From the NCBI GenBank assembly GCA_945910395.1, contig CAMDYX010000009.1, positions 1-59,763 on the forward strand: 59,763 nt of DNA, given 5' to 3'. Within the stretch, counting starts at the first letter, position 1. Each line of letters opens with the position of its first letter. The notes below the pieces were generated by a model. That model made no database searches. It was given only the letters and a program-made list of their open reading frames with translations, and was not told the origin of the DNA. The position numbers were made by a program, and so were the translations under genes. This document shows, one piece after another, positions 41,936-52,418 of the stretch. This stretch comes from an uncultured Agathobacter sp. GTDB taxonomy: Bacteria; Bacillota; Clostridia; Lachnospirales; Lachnospiraceae.

Positions 41936-43858
41936 TTATACACGGAATTTCGAAATCAGCCTGCTAAGACTCTTCGCCTGTTCCGAAAGCTCCTGGGTTG
42001 CAGCTGCAGTCTCTTCTGCAGTTGCAGTATTGGTCTGTACCACATCTGAAATATTTGCAATTTCTTCTCTGATACGAAGGGATTTCTCGGCCTGTTCCTT
42101 GGTATCTGCTGCAATATCCTTAAAGGCATCGGAGATTACTTCCGAATTATCTACAATATCCTTTAAACAGCCTGCCGTTGATTCTGCGCATTCCATGGCC
42201 CGCTCAATCTGCTTTAGGCAATTTGCAATCAGCTCTGCTGTCATCTTAGATGACTCACTGGTCTTTTCTGCAAGAGATCCCACTTCATCTGCAACAACTG
42301 CAAATCCTCTTCCACTCTCCCCTGCACGGGCAGCCTCCACGGACGCATTCAGGGCCAGGATATTAATCTGAAAAGCAATCGTATCAATTGCCCCTACGAT
42401 ATTTTTGATATCGGAGGACATATCTTCAATCTGTTTTACCACTTCCCGAAGCTGTCCCATCTCTTCATTTCCGGTTCGAATTAAAGAGTCCAGCTCCTCC
42501 AGACGCTCTTCCACCCGCTCCTCGTTCTCGGAATTACGGGTAATTCGTTCCGTCATATCTTCCATATTTGTCACCAGCTGATTGATGGAGGATGCCTGGG
42601 TTACGGTTCCCGCAGCCAACGCATCTGCTGCGTCTGCCAGCTCTCCGGAGCCCGTTCCCACTGAAGAGGCGGATTCCTGAACATCACGGATCAAGTGGCT
42701 TAAAATTCCCTTAATCCGGTTGACAGAGACAGAAATCTGATTGAATTCTCCCGGATAGGAGTTCATGTTGGATTTTGAGAGATCGTAATCCGCCATGCTT
42801 CCAAGGATGTCATTGGTTTCTCCAATCATATTCTGAAACGTGGTCTGGAGAGCAAAAGCAGTATTCTGCAACTTTCCAACCTCGTCCTTCCGCTTCGTAG
42901 CTTCGATGCTTGTGCCCAAATTTCCTTCAGCGATTTCAGAGAGCTGCTCACTTACCTTTACAATGGAGTACGTAATTGTCCTTGCAAATAAGCCCGCCAC
43001 CAAAAGCGCAATAATGATAGCAATAACATCCATAAACAGCAGTGACCGTATCGTATCATATACGACAGCCATAAAATCATTCTGAGGAGCTGCAACTACA
43101 ATATTCCATCCGTCAGTACCCGAAATCGGGCTGAATCCGCATAAATAGTTCACCCCGTCAGCCATGAACTCACCAAAGCCGCATTCCCCGCTCAGGATCT
43201 CATCTGCCACCTCTCCCAATCCGTTTTCCGGATCATTAATATAGCGGTTTCCGATCAGGCTTTCATCCGGGTGAACAATGATAAGTCCATCTCCGTCCAC
43301 AAGGAAGGTGTAGCTGTTTTCACTTACAGAAATTTTCTGCAAAATGGCATCCACAAAGTCAACATCCATTCGAAAATAAACCACACCATTTATTTCACTT
43401 CCTGCATAAATGGGAGAAGCAACACTAAATCCATACTGTCCTGTATATTTGCTTATCGTAAGCTCTGAAATATTTACCTCTCCTGCAAGAGCCCGCTTTA
43501 CATACTCACGATCGCTGAAATCGGTTCCATCCTTCCGGCTGATTCCGGACTGATTCAGGATATTTCCGCTTGTAAAACCATAGCCTTCCGCCATGTCGTT
43601 GATATAAGCTGCAACCTTTACATCATTGGACTCCGTTGCAAGGATCCCATCATGTCCCGCCATCTGGGTTACCTTAACAAAATCTTCCAATTTCCCCTGA
43701 ATTTCTGAAGAAGCCAGTCCTGCTGCAATCTTCATCGTATTCTTTGCATCCGAAACCCCCATCGCTACACTTTTGCTATAGGCAACCCCACCTATTGCCA
43801 GAATAATCGCAATTACCAGGCTTCCGAATGCCAGAGACATTTTTTTCCTTAGTTTCAT
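41936..43858 (-). CDS. Methyl-accepting chemotaxis protein with Cache sensor
   Basis: A 640-residue receptor. TM1 about 7-30; an extracytoplasmic double-Cache domain (about 35-270) with [30 protein letters not shown] and [19 protein letters not shown]2 about 280-300; HAMP; then the signalling helices with the hairpin tip [23 protein letters not shown] 43858 with AGGTGGGGG is preferred to the GTG four codons upstream. Cache features suggest sensing of amino acids or small acids. Indicates a motile cell. Confidence 0.93.
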   Translation of the reverse strand: MKLRKKMSLAFGSLVIAIILAIGGVAYSKSVAMGVSDAKNTMKIAAGLASSEIQGKLEDFVKVTQMAGHDGILATESNDVKVAAYINDMAEGYGFTSGNILNQSGISRKDGTDFSDREYVKRALAGEVNISELTISKYTGQYGFSVASPIYAGSEINGVVYFRMDVDFVDAILQKISVSENSYTFLVDGDGLIIVHPDESLIGNRYINDPENGLGEVADEILSGECGFGEFMADGVNYLCGFSPISGTDGWNIVVAAPQNDFMAVVYDTIRSLLFMDVIAIIIALLVAGLFARTITYSIVKVSEQLSEIAEGNLGTSIEATKRKDEVGKLQNTAFALQTTFQNMIGETNDILGSMADYDLSKSNMNSYPGEFNQISVSVNRIKGILSHLIRDVQESASSVGTGSGELADAADALAAGTVTQASSINQLVTNMEDMTERITRNSENEERVEERLEELDSLIRTGNEEMGQLREVVKQIEDMSSDIKNIVGAIDTIAFQINILALNASVEAARAGESGRGFAVVADEVGSLAEKTSESSKMTAELIANCLKQIERAMECAESTAGCLKDIVDNSEVISDAFKDIAADTKEQAEKSLRIREEIANISDVVQTNTATAEETAAATQELSEQAKSLSRLISKFRV

Positions 43859-43964
43859 AATAACCCCCACCTACTATTTTAGTACAAAACGCATACCTTT
43901 TTCTTCCATTTTATGTTAATCCATTTACCCCGGTAACGCAAGGAAAAGTACGCATTTTTACCAG

Positions 43965-44003
43965 AAAAAAGGGTTGACCCATATTATTAGGTCAGCCCTT
44001 TTT
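43965..44003. terminator. Terminator downstream of the GH16 gene
   Basis: Stem GGGTTGACC/GGTCAGCCC (one wobble) flanked by AAAAAA and TTTTT, giving a T-tail in both directions. It lies 14 bp past the GH16 stop. Confidence 0.88.
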
Positions 44004-44016
44004 CATAGAGGAAAAT

Positions 44017-47000
44017 TTATTTATTTTTTTTCTTGGAGAATCCAAGAACTCCTGCTGCCAGAAGTATGCCCATTCCTGCCAGTACTGCAAAAAGTATCGG
44101 TAATCTGCTGCTTTGCTTTTGTTCTGCCATAGCGGCTGCTGCAAGAGGAGCCTCCTCCTCGTCGATGTTTTCTTCTATGGTCTCGCCGGTGCTTTCTTTT
44201 GCAGTGGCGTCCTTTTGACTCTGATCCGTAGCTTCTTTCTGCTCTTCTGCTACCGTATCCTGCACTTGTTCCGTATTCTGTCCATTATTTGTATGTGCAT
44301 TACCTGCTGTTGTGCTTGATACTCTCAAATCTTCTACGGTTGTTTTTTGTACATTACTATTGATTGCACTTTGAATACCATCTACAAGTTTTGTCTCTTG
44401 TGAAATAGAGGTCTCGACTGCGTTCTTCGCACTTTTATTTTCTGTGGTCTTTGCAGTCTCTGATGCTTTGGTATCTTCTGTACTCTGGTTATTTCCTGTA
44501 TTCTGGCTATTTCCTGTATTCTGGGAATCCTCCGGTTTTGAAATTTCTTCAGGGTCTTTTTCATCCCCGGTTTCCTCTTCCGGCTCTTTCGGATCATCCA
44601 GAATTTCTTCCGTTCCAGCCTCACCTGTTCCTGATTTTACAAGGTCAATGGATACATTCTTAAACCGGAAGGCTGCGCCATTTGCCGCGCTGTTTCCAAG
44701 TCCGAATACCAGATGAACATTCTCTATGGTTGCATCAGCAGCAAAGGTAGTTTCATAATGCTCAAAATCTCCCGAACCATTATAGGTAACTGTCTTTTCC
44801 GAACCGTTATATACCTTCCAGCTTCCGCCATTCTCCTGAATAATGTACTGGAATGTCTGATTGGAATTTCCTTCTAACATATAATCAAAGGATACGGTAT
44901 ATTTCTGTCCTGCAACCAGCTTAAAATCATCACTGATGATCTGTGGAGAGTACCAGGTTCCACCGCTTACCGCATTGTTCAGGGAATATACGTCCCCGTT
45001 TTTATCAACGGGAAGTGCCACACCGCCACCATTGTCACCCCTCCAGGAGGAGCTGCTTCCCAGCGGATTCTCGTCAATTGCGGTTCCCTGGTTTACTCCG
45101 TACATGGATACATTATCCACTAGAACCTTGGCATCCTTTCCAAACATAAGAACGACTGCCGCATTTTTTACATCTTCTGTCAGATGAACGGCTATGCTCT
45201 TCTCTGATAACCCACTTGCAGCCTTGTAGGCAACTGTGGTCATTGCGACGCGGTCTTTTAAAACAACCTCGCCGTTCTTTTCCGCTGTTGTGTAGATTCC
45301 AACGGAAACCGTAGTATCTTCTTTGGAAAATACATCAAGATTTATATTGTAGGTATCGGCAATGAGCTCTAAGCCCGGCTGATAGATTCTGGGCAGCTTT
45401 CCTTCTTCCGCAGAAATCTGTGCCCGGCGCTCATAGTACTTCACACCATCTGAAAGCTTCTCATAGTTTGTCTTTGATGCGATATCAATTACAGACACGT
45501 CGTCATCCGCAATCTTTTCTGTGGTATAGCGCGGGATGGATACGCTCGTTCCGTTATCTGTTTTCCAATATCCAAAATGTTTGCTTCCCTGATCAAAGCT
45601 TCCATTGTAAATAAAGTTTCCATCTGCAAGCACACCCCGCCTGCTTTCTTCTTTTGCAAGGCTGTCCGGATCCACAACTTCTACCCTTACGTTTGCGATA
45701 TATACATTTCCGGTTCCGGCTGCACCCACATTAAACTCAATACGACAGTTTTCAAAATCCTCGGTCTGATCAATGAGGAAGGAATAGCTTTCCGCTTTAT
45801 CCTTTAATACAAACTGTGTAATACCATAGGTACTCCATCCGGAATATTCCTTGGAATCGCAGTTCACCGTTTTTCCAATCAGTCCGCCATCTGCATAGGC
45901 GTCATAGCTTACCTTATATACATATCCGGCCTTTGCGTCATAATGTCCAATCAGCTGTACGGAGTAATCCTGTCCTCCGGCCTTTGTGATGTTTACCTTG
46001 TGCCATACTGTACCGTTTTCATCTGTTACAACAGCAGCCGATGCCGCAGCGTCATTCTGGGTGGAAAGATACCACTTGTTCGTTCCCTTGGCCGCAGTAT
46101 CGTTGTGTCCTCCTGCAGTTGCATCCAGATTATCTGCCGTAATCTCTGCAATTTGATTTACTCCTGCAAGTTCCTGCCAGTTCGTATTGGAACCTCCGGA
46201 TGCGGTCTTATCTACAGACGCTGCATACCCTTGCGTCTTCTGGAAGCAGCGCACATAGTCCACATACATGTTGATGTCTCCCTTAAAGTTTGCCTTATTG
46301 GAAGAGCCACCAAACTGTCCGCTGTCCACCGCAAGATTCAGTAAGATATAGAATGGCTGGTCAAATGGGGCGTCAAAGCTAAGACTGTCGGAAGCTCCGG
46401 CAAAACCGCTCTCCCAATTCGACAACGTGTTAATTGCTTTTCCGTCGTAATACCAGGTAATCTGTCCCGGTTCCCAATCTACCGCATAGGTATGGAAATA
46501 GGTAATGTCCGAATCAAGGTCTACATATCCGCTTCCCTTATATACATGCGCCGGTGCACCCCAATGAAGGGTTCCGCAGGCCTGATTTGCATTTAATCCG
46601 GTAGTCTCCATGATATCAAGCTCTCCGGATACCGGCCATCCGCCATATATTTCTGTACTCTGCGGCAGCATCCAGAATGCAGGCCATGCTCCCTGTGTCG
46701 CAGGAAGTGCAATTCTCGCCTCAATATAGCCATAGGTGGTATTAAACAATTCTTCTGTTGCAGAGGTGGTTCGAATACGGGCAGAAGTATATTTCTTTGC
46801 ACCTTCCCCTGCGTAAACATATCCGTCCTCTTCATAGGACGCCGTGATTCGAAGAACGCCATCCCCTACATTGTCACCATCCAAATCTTCATTTACTCCA
46901 ATGTTTGCTTTATTTCCTGTGTAGCACTGGAGTTCATTGTTTCCCCAGCCATAGTTTCCGCAGTCGGTGGAACCATCGCCAAGCTGATACGCCCAGTTAC

Positions 47001-48627
47001 TTAAGTTCAGTCCTGTTCCTGCATCCACCTTATCCCCGGCATAGTTTCCGTCGAACTCATCTGCCCAGATTAAATCATAGCCCTCTTTGCTAAGTCCCGG
47101 ATCTGCATAATCCTTTGCGGCATTGTCTTCTTTTGCCTGAAAATCGTGCTCTTTTCCCTGTGCTGCACCGGAGCCGCCCTCCAGTCCATTCTTATTGCCA
47201 GACTTCTCACAGTATCCTGCATAAGGAATATCTTCTTCGATCTCATAGATTGCAAAATCCTGGATTGTTACAAAATGATCTCCGACTTTATATATGTCAT
47301 TGTTTTCGATCATTCCAAGACCTGCAAATACTCTTGCCATGTCAACGGTTTCTTCCAGCTTTCCGGTAAAAAGAGTAACCGTAGCGCGTGTATTGGCGGT
47401 TAATTTATATCGATAATCTTCTACCACAGTGGCAAAACTTGAATCTTCAATGTGAAGCATCGTCTTTTTGTCTTTGTTGGAAGTAATATCATATGTCACA
47501 ACATAATTTTTATCCTTTTCTAGTTTTAAACTAGCCTGTACTCTTGTCTGATATGCTTCGTAGCCTTCATAACCGGTAATATCAAAGGTCGCACTATTGT
47601 TATTGTATGTGGTTACGTCCGCAGTAGACCACTCAACCCAATCCTCATGCACTGCTTCAAAGGTTGTAGCAAGGTTCTCTGAAATCTTCGTGTAGTCAGG
47701 CACTTGCAAATTGCTGTCCTCTGACTCCTCTTCTTTATATTCAGAAAACTTCATATTTGTCACAACAGTCGTTCCTTCTCCCAGGAAGGAAAGGTCAAAA
47801 AACGGACTTACGTTTTTACGAGCTGTAGGAATGACAACATGCTTGGTCTCCCCTGCAACAAGAGAAATATCCGTCATGGCCTCATCTGTGATCAGCTTAT
47901 ATTTTAATGTTCCGTCTTTTTCGGATCTGATATCAAACTCAAGGGCATTCTTTTCTGCTGTTGATGTAAGTTCCTTGAGTCCCCACTGTACAGCCCACGC
48001 TGAACCGCCAAAGCTATCTCCTGTTATGGTTGCCGTATTTCTGGAAAAATGAAATGTGACATTTTTATCATTTCCCCAGCCTCCATCTGCCTCTGAGCGA
48101 TAGGTGGATGATGTTTGCGCTTCGAAATCTACATAAATTTTCGGCTCTTTATTGGTATCCTTCTCGTCCTCTGTATCCCCTAATACAATAATGCTCTCAT
48201 AATCCGGTCTTGCTCCGGTTGTATTAATATAGTAGAGGATTGCTTTTGTTGTTTCAGCTACTGTGATATTGACCACTTTTTCCTGCTGGTCATTGATCGT
48301 AGGCCAGCTTTCTTCTCTGTCCTGCGCAATGAAATTTCCACCATTTGTGATGTAATTTCCCGCTGCCTCTTCATAGCTTGTGTACTCCTTATACCAGACC
48401 TGATTCACGCCCTCATAGCAGGGGTCCTCCTTGTCAATAAAAATGGTAACCGTTCCGTCTCCATTTTCTCTTGCACCGTGTGTTTCAAATCTGCTGGCAT
48501 ACTGATTCTGTGTCTCAGCCGCCATTGCCACCATATTGCAGGAATCTGCAATTGGTGCTACCGAGATTACCATTGACACTGCAAGAAACAATGATAATCC
48601 CATTTTTAGAACCCGCATCTTTTTCAT
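44017..48627 (-). CDS. Giant secreted GH16 beta-glucanase with several carbohydrate-binding modules
   Basis: A 1536-residue surface enzyme. Signal peptide about 1-35. Residues about 40-500 contain beta-sandwich modules, at least one CBM4/9-like. The GH16 catalytic domain (about 545-800) carries the retaining motif ELDIME, nucleophile E669 and acid/base E674, the arrangement of laminarinase/lichenase enzymes. Three further CBM-like modules follow (about 830-1335), then a Ser/Thr/Gln/Asn/Glu-rich low-complexity linker, a hydrophobic helix and KKKNK end. The position of LPXTG is taken by LPILF, so anchoring is by the membrane helix. ATG 48627 follows GGAGGAGG. Target: beta-1,3/1,4-glucan. Confidence 0.93.
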   Translation of the reverse strand: MKKMRVLKMGLSLFLAVSMVISVAPIADSCNMVAMAAETQNQYASRFETHGARENGDGTVTIFIDKEDPCYEGVNQVWYKEYTSYEEAAGNYITNGGNFIAQDREESWPTINDQQEKVVNITVAETTKAILYYINTTGARPDYESIIVLGDTEDEKDTNKEPKIYVDFEAQTSSTYRSEADGGWGNDKNVTFHFSRNTATITGDSFGGSAWAVQWGLKELTSTAEKNALEFDIRSEKDGTLKYKLITDEAMTDISLVAGETKHVVIPTARKNVSPFFDLSFLGEGTTVVTNMKFSEYKEEESEDSNLQVPDYTKISENLATTFEAVHEDWVEWSTADVTTYNNNSATFDITGYEGYEAYQTRVQASLKLEKDKNYVVTYDITSNKDKKTMLHIEDSSFATVVEDYRYKLTANTRATVTLFTGKLEETVDMARVFAGLGMIENNDIYKVGDHFVTIQDFAIYEIEEDIPYAGYCEKSGNKNGLEGGSGAAQGKEHDFQAKEDNAAKDYADPGLSKEGYDLIWADEFDGNYAGDKVDAGTGLNLSNWAYQLGDGSTDCGNYGWGNNELQCYTGNKANIGVNEDLDGDNVGDGVLRITASYEEDGYVYAGEGAKKYTSARIRTTSATEELFNTTYGYIEARIALPATQGAWPAFWMLPQSTEIYGGWPVSGELDIMETTGLNANQACGTLHWGAPAHVYKGSGYVDLDSDITYFHTYAVDWEPGQITWYYDGKAINTLSNWESGFAGASDSLSFDAPFDQPFYILLNLAVDSGQFGGSSNKANFKGDINMYVDYVRCFQKTQGYAASVDKTASGGSNTNWQELAGVNQIAEITADNLDATAGGHNDTAAKGTNKWYLSTQNDAAASAAVVTDENGTVWHKVNITKAGGQDYSVQLIGHYDAKAGYVYKVSYDAYADGGLIGKTVNCDSKEYSGWSTYGITQFVLKDKAESYSFLIDQTEDFENCRIEFNVGAAGTGNVYIANVRVEVVDPDSLAKEESRRGVLADGNFIYNGSFDQGSKHFGYWKTDNGTSVSIPRYTTEKIADDDVSVIDIASKTNYEKLSDGVKYYERRAQISAEEGKLPRIYQPGLELIADTYNINLDVFSKEDTTVSVGIYTTAEKNGEVVLKDRVAMTTVAYKAASGLSEKSIAVHLTEDVKNAAVVLMFGKDAKVLVDNVSMYGVNQGTAIDENPLGSSSSWRGDNGGGVALPVDKNGDVYSLNNAVSGGTWYSPQIISDDFKLVAGQKYTVSFDYMLEGNSNQTFQYIIQENGGSWKVYNGSEKTVTYNGSGDFEHYETTFAADATIENVHLVFGLGNSAANGAAFRFKNVSIDLVKSGTGEAGTEEILDDPKEPEEETGDEKDPEEISKPEDSQNTGNSQNTGNNQSTEDTKASETAKTTENKSAKNAVETSISQETKLVDGIQSAINSNVQKTTVEDLRVSSTTAGNAHTNNGQNTEQVQDTVAEEQKEATDQSQKDATAKESTGETIEENIDEEEAPLAAAAMAEQKQSSRLPILFAVLAGMGILLAAGVLGFSKKKNK

Positions 48628-48810
48628 GTTCTGTAACCTCCTCCATATTGTTATGTCCATCATAAACAGATGCCGGTTCCTTTTTCAGTTTCCAAATTTT
48701 TAAAAAAGTGTTCTTTTTTTAGTGCGGGTCTTTCTTTTTCATGGAATCTGTTACTCCAGTACCAGACCTGATTTTCGTACTTAGTCCTTATGTCCTATCG
48801 TACTCAAAAA

Positions 48811-48864
48811 AAATCCTCCGGTTAGATTTCTATCTGTAAGCATAAAAATCTAACCGAAGGATTT
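48811..48864 (-). terminator. Terminator of the ferritin-like gene
   Basis: Arms of 19 bases, AAATCCTCCGGTTAGATTT and AAATCTAACCGAAGGATTT, pair with one mismatch around a 16-nt loop. TTTTTTTT follows on the minus strand. Confidence 0.9.
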
Positions 48865-48899
48865 ACTCTTTTCATTCGTCACTTTTTTCTGTATCAACT

Positions 48900-50150
48900 C
48901 TATGCATTCGGTCTTCGACCAACTTCTGTATTATCATGTGTACGGCAACGTAGTGCCTCCACCGGATTTGGACAATCCTCATAACGATAGTCACATCCCT
49001 TGGCACAAATTGTTGCATCGATGACACGATGACTTGCCACCTGTCTTACATCATGGTTTACAGTTTCCTGATATTTGAAGAAGTCTGCATTCCTCGGCAT
49101 GCGGTTTACCGGGAATTGTGGATCTTCGCGAAGTGCTGTATTGCGAACGGTTCCTGCAAGAACATCACGAATATATTCCTTCTGCGGCGCAAAATGAAGA
49201 AGCTGTGGGAATTCTCCTCCCGGAATTACCTGCTGCCATTCCTTACCTTCATATTTCTGAAGTAGCTGGGCTACACAATGCAGATGGCTCAACTCCTGAT
49301 CAAAATGCTCTTCCCATATTTTTCGTACGTTGGCATCCGTTTCATCCATCATGCAGGAATAATATAGATAGCACTCCGTATATTCATGGAGAAGCAGATT
49401 CTCAAGCCAGGTGCAGGTGGTATCTAAAAGCGCTCCATACTGGGTGACATGCTGCTCCTCAATCATTGCGATTTCCTGATACAGGCGGCGTCCAAGGTCA
49501 CTATCATAGAATCCGCACTGGTTCATATAGTAATTCATGGTCTGCTGTTCGGCTGCGGTTATGATGCTGGTGTTCAGCTTTGTAATCAGGGCTGCATTTT
49601 TAAAATCACACCAATAGCGTACACTGTCATGGGGATCTCGATGCTCGCTGATGGTCGGGCGTCCCGGCATGATTTCTGTATAACATCCTACCAGGTTTTC
49701 CGCATGGATTCCCTTTTCAAAATCCAGCAGATTGGCATAGCGGTACAGATGATCAAAATCCTCCAGCAAAGCAAGATTCATCGTCTCAACAACATATGGA
49801 TCTGGTTCTCTCTGTGCCAGTATTGCCGTCAGATCTACGGCAAGCTGTTCGTATCCTATTGTGTGCTCCAAAATAGACTCATTTGCAGGCTTCAGACAAG
49901 CTATTCTCTTCTGCTGCTGTTGCTCCACGCGGCGTAAAACTGCAAGCTCTCTTCTCAAATCATTATTCGGACAATTTCTATGAAACTGATGTTTGAACCA
50001 TACTGCCTCAAACTCTGTTCCATTCATCAGAATAATACGGACCCTGGTATATGGATCTATCTCCTCTTTGCAATAGGGTTTTGGATACATTGTCTGCCAA
50101 TCCATGTATATACGGTCGGCAGGTCTTGCATACTCTTTAAATGGATTCAT
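48900..50150 (-). CDS. Ferritin-like di-metal protein, unknown function
   Basis: A 416-residue protein. The central part is a helical bundle with repeated metal-ligand-like patterns: LALLEDFDHLYRYANLL, AMIEEQHVTQYGALLD, LLLHEYTECYLYYSC, HFDQELSHLHCVAQLL. These Glu/His spacings fit a ferritin/rubrerythrin-type di-iron or di-manganese site. The C-terminus has four Cys (ICAKGCDYRYEDCPNPVEALRC). ATG 50150 follows AAGGAGG; the open frame upstream is rejected. Possible oxidative-stress or metal role; no specific family recognised. Confidence 0.72.
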   Translation of the reverse strand: MNPFKEYARPADRIYMDWQTMYPKPYCKEEIDPYTRVRIILMNGTEFEAVWFKHQFHRNCPNNDLRRELAVLRRVEQQQQKRIACLKPANESILEHTIGYEQLAVDLTAILAQREPDPYVVETMNLALLEDFDHLYRYANLLDFEKGIHAENLVGCYTEIMPGRPTISEHRDPHDSVRYWCDFKNAALITKLNTSIITAAEQQTMNYYMNQCGFYDSDLGRRLYQEIAMIEEQHVTQYGALLDTTCTWLENLLLHEYTECYLYYSCMMDETDANVRKIWEEHFDQELSHLHCVAQLLQKYEGKEWQQVIPGGEFPQLLHFAPQKEYIRDVLAGTVRNTALREDPQFPVNRMPRNADFFKYQETVNHDVRQVASHRVIDATICAKGCDYRYEDCPNPVEALRCRTHDNTEVGRRPNA

Positions 50151-50242
50151 AATTTTCCTCCTTATACTCACACTTATATGATATGCAATCAAATGAAGTA
50201 CGAACACAAAAAGGTAAAAGTCCCTAAAGAGTTCTCGTCAAT

Positions 50243-52087
50243 CTAACTATTCTGTTGTATATACCGTTCAAAATCCGTTCTCGGAAGGGGCTTTGAGTAG
50301 AAATATCCCTGAATATAATCTCCACCCATGGACCGGATCCTCTCTACCTGCTGTTTTGTTTCGATTCCCTCCGCAACCGTCTTAAGCTGCATCATCTCTG
50401 CAAGCTGAAGTGCAAATTCCAAAGCGCTTCTCTTTGTCGTGCTATCGTCACTCTGAATCAAACTCATATCCAGCTTCATGATATCTATTTCCAGCTTGCT
50501 TAACACTACCATAGAAGCATATCCCGTTCCAAAATCATCTAACGAGATTGTAAATCCGGCATCATGGAGCTGCTTTATGGTGTTTTGAATCTGTTCAAAA
50601 TTCTCCAGGCAGGAGTATTCCGTGATTTCAATTTCAAAAAGCGAATGTTCCAGTTCATAGCGGTCCACCAGCTCGATAATTTTCTCTGCAAGATTTTCAT
50701 CCTCAAAGCTGTTTCTTGATACATTCACGGAAATCGGCACAATGGGCATGTTCTTATCTTTCCAGTCACGAAGAGTCCTACAGACCTCCTCCCAGATCCA
50801 GAAGTCCAGTTGTTTGATAAATCCGTTCTTTTCAAATATGGGAATAAACACTCCCGGACTCATAAATCCAAGCTCCGGATGTATCCAGCGCACCAATGCC
50901 TCGGCTCCTGCAACCCGATTTTTCGCCAGTTCGATTTTCGGCTGCAGAAAAACGCGAAACTCATTATTCTTTAGTGCATTCTTTGCATCCGCCTCAATCT
51001 GTCTGCTGTCCAGCAGTTCCTTCCGCATGCTGTCATTGTACTCTACAATCCTGGTGGAATAGGAATTCTTAATGCTCTGCAATGCCAGAACCGTCCGCAC
51101 ATACATCGCATGAGCACTTAGTGTATCCTTTTTCTTTATATGGTACACCCCGTTTTTTACCGCAATATTTGGCACAGGAAGCTTTGTATCATACTCTTCG
51201 ATCAGGCTCCGGTTCACGACGGAAAAATCCGTATGCATATCTTTTAATAAGGAGCAGAATTTATCTCCACCAATTCTTCCCCCAAAAAGGAATCCTTCAA
51301 ACCGGCTTCCCTTTTCTGCGACTGCACAAATTACCTGATCCCCCATCTCCATGCCATATTTTTCATTCACGAAACGAAGCCCCTGAATATCACAGGACCA
51401 CAGCATCAGCTCCTCCTCCGGATGCTCTGCAATATATTCCTCCACCTTTTGGAAGAAAACATTTTTTAAATACAAACCGGTTAAGGAGTCCTTTTCCTGA
51501 GATGGGTCTACATGATCAATCTGGTTATAAACACGATTCTCCAGATATTCCTCAAGCTTTGCCTTTTTTACAATCTCATCTACGATTTTATAATGCTGCT
51601 CCACAGCGCGTTCACATTGTTCATTATTTCCGCTTCGAAGTGCAGTTACAATGTTCTTGTGGGCCTGAAGCAGCTTTTTCTTCATTTCGGCATCCGATAC
51701 TCCCCGAATCGAATCAATCATGTCTGCAAATATTGCCGATGCGGATTTCATCAGTAGAATCAATAATCTGTTCTCTGTTCCTTCACAAAGCATCGAATGA
51801 AATCTTTTGTCCTGCACCTCCTCTTCCTTTGCATTAGATGTAGGTTCATCCAGCAATGCCTCCGCGCGGGCTGTAAGCTCCGACAGCTTTCCCGGATTTT
51901 CAAGAAGCATGGAGCAGACTACTTTATCCATATTCATACGGAAGCGAAACAATTCATTTTTGCTGAACTGTTTCTGGTCAAGCATCAGATCCAGCATCAA
52001 AGAAAGGGATTCCACCATATTTCCATCTTTAATCTCAGAAATTATTTTATTAATCTCTGTTTCGTATGCTTTTTTACTACCGTTCAT
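50243..52087 (-). CDS. FCD-like sensor fused to GGDEF and EAL domains (c-di-GMP signalling)
   Basis: A 614-residue cytosolic protein. Residues about 25-190 resemble the FCD ligand-binding domain of GntR regulators (helix VESLSLMLDLMLDQKQFSKN, KRFHSMLCEGTENRLL, AHKNIVTALRSGNNEQCERA with VEQH), but no winged helix precedes it. A GGDEF domain (about 205-350) has GGDKF in place of GGDEF, so it is likely catalytically inactive. The EAL domain (about 375-610) keeps EALVRW, NVSRNS, EIEITE, DDFGTGYAS and EGIET, so it probably degrades c-di-GMP. ATG 52087 with GGGGG spacing is preferred to an upstream TTG. Confidence 0.88.
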   Translation of the reverse strand: MNGSKKAYETEINKIISEIKDGNMVESLSLMLDLMLDQKQFSKNELFRFRMNMDKVVCSMLLENPGKLSELTARAEALLDEPTSNAKEEEVQDKRFHSMLCEGTENRLLILLMKSASAIFADMIDSIRGVSDAEMKKKLLQAHKNIVTALRSGNNEQCERAVEQHYKIVDEIVKKAKLEEYLENRVYNQIDHVDPSQEKDSLTGLYLKNVFFQKVEEYIAEHPEEELMLWSCDIQGLRFVNEKYGMEMGDQVICAVAEKGSRFEGFLFGGRIGGDKFCSLLKDMHTDFSVVNRSLIEEYDTKLPVPNIAVKNGVYHIKKKDTLSAHAMYVRTVLALQSIKNSYSTRIVEYNDSMRKELLDSRQIEADAKNALKNNEFRVFLQPKIELAKNRVAGAEALVRWIHPELGFMSPGVFIPIFEKNGFIKQLDFWIWEEVCRTLRDWKDKNMPIVPISVNVSRNSFEDENLAEKIIELVDRYELEHSLFEIEITEYSCLENFEQIQNTIKQLHDAGFTISLDDFGTGYASMVVLSKLEIDIMKLDMSLIQSDDSTTKRSALEFALQLAEMMQLKTVAEGIETKQQVERIRSMGGDYIQGYFYSKPLPRTDFERYIQQNS

Positions 52088-52180
52088 GTTTTCCCCCGTG
52101 TCTTTTTCCAAAAATTGCTATTAACAATTATACCCCTAACAGAGCACTTTTACAACGAAAACAGACAAAATGCGACAGCC

Positions 52181-52309
52181 CTATTCCTCATTATCCGGTA
52201 ATACTTTATTGGTTAATATGGTAAGTATTTTTGCCAATCCCCACAGAACCAAAGCCTGTACTACAATAAATACTCCGCCGATTAAAAAGCCATATATTTC
52301 TGAATTCAT
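52181..52309 (-). CDS. 42-residue single-helix membrane protein
   Basis: ATG 52309 with AAGGAGAG 8 bp upstream, stop 52181. MNSEIYGFLIGGVFIVVQAL continues into VLWGLAKILTILTNKVLPDN and EE: one membrane helix with an acidic end. It lies between the EAL protein and the 139-residue gene. No family recognised; the strong ribosome site supports coding. Confidence 0.65.
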   Translation of the reverse strand: MNSEIYGFLIGGVFIVVQALVLWGLAKILTILTNKVLPDNEE

Positions 52310-52418
52310 AAATGATCTCTCCTTCTATATCCAATTTTCCTTTTCGTCTTTTTCTCCTGCATTATTTGCACGCAAAATAGACCTATGGTTTCCCATAGGC
52401 TAAAATGGCAAAATTTTT

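Noticed and set aside
44017-44110. Sortase LPXTG anchor on the GH16 protein
   Set aside because: The matching position reads LPILF, with the hydrophobic helix starting immediately.
51082-51837. 251-residue plus-strand frame
   Set aside because: Lies opposite the GGDEF-EAL gene; Pro/Ser-rich product without recognisable domains.
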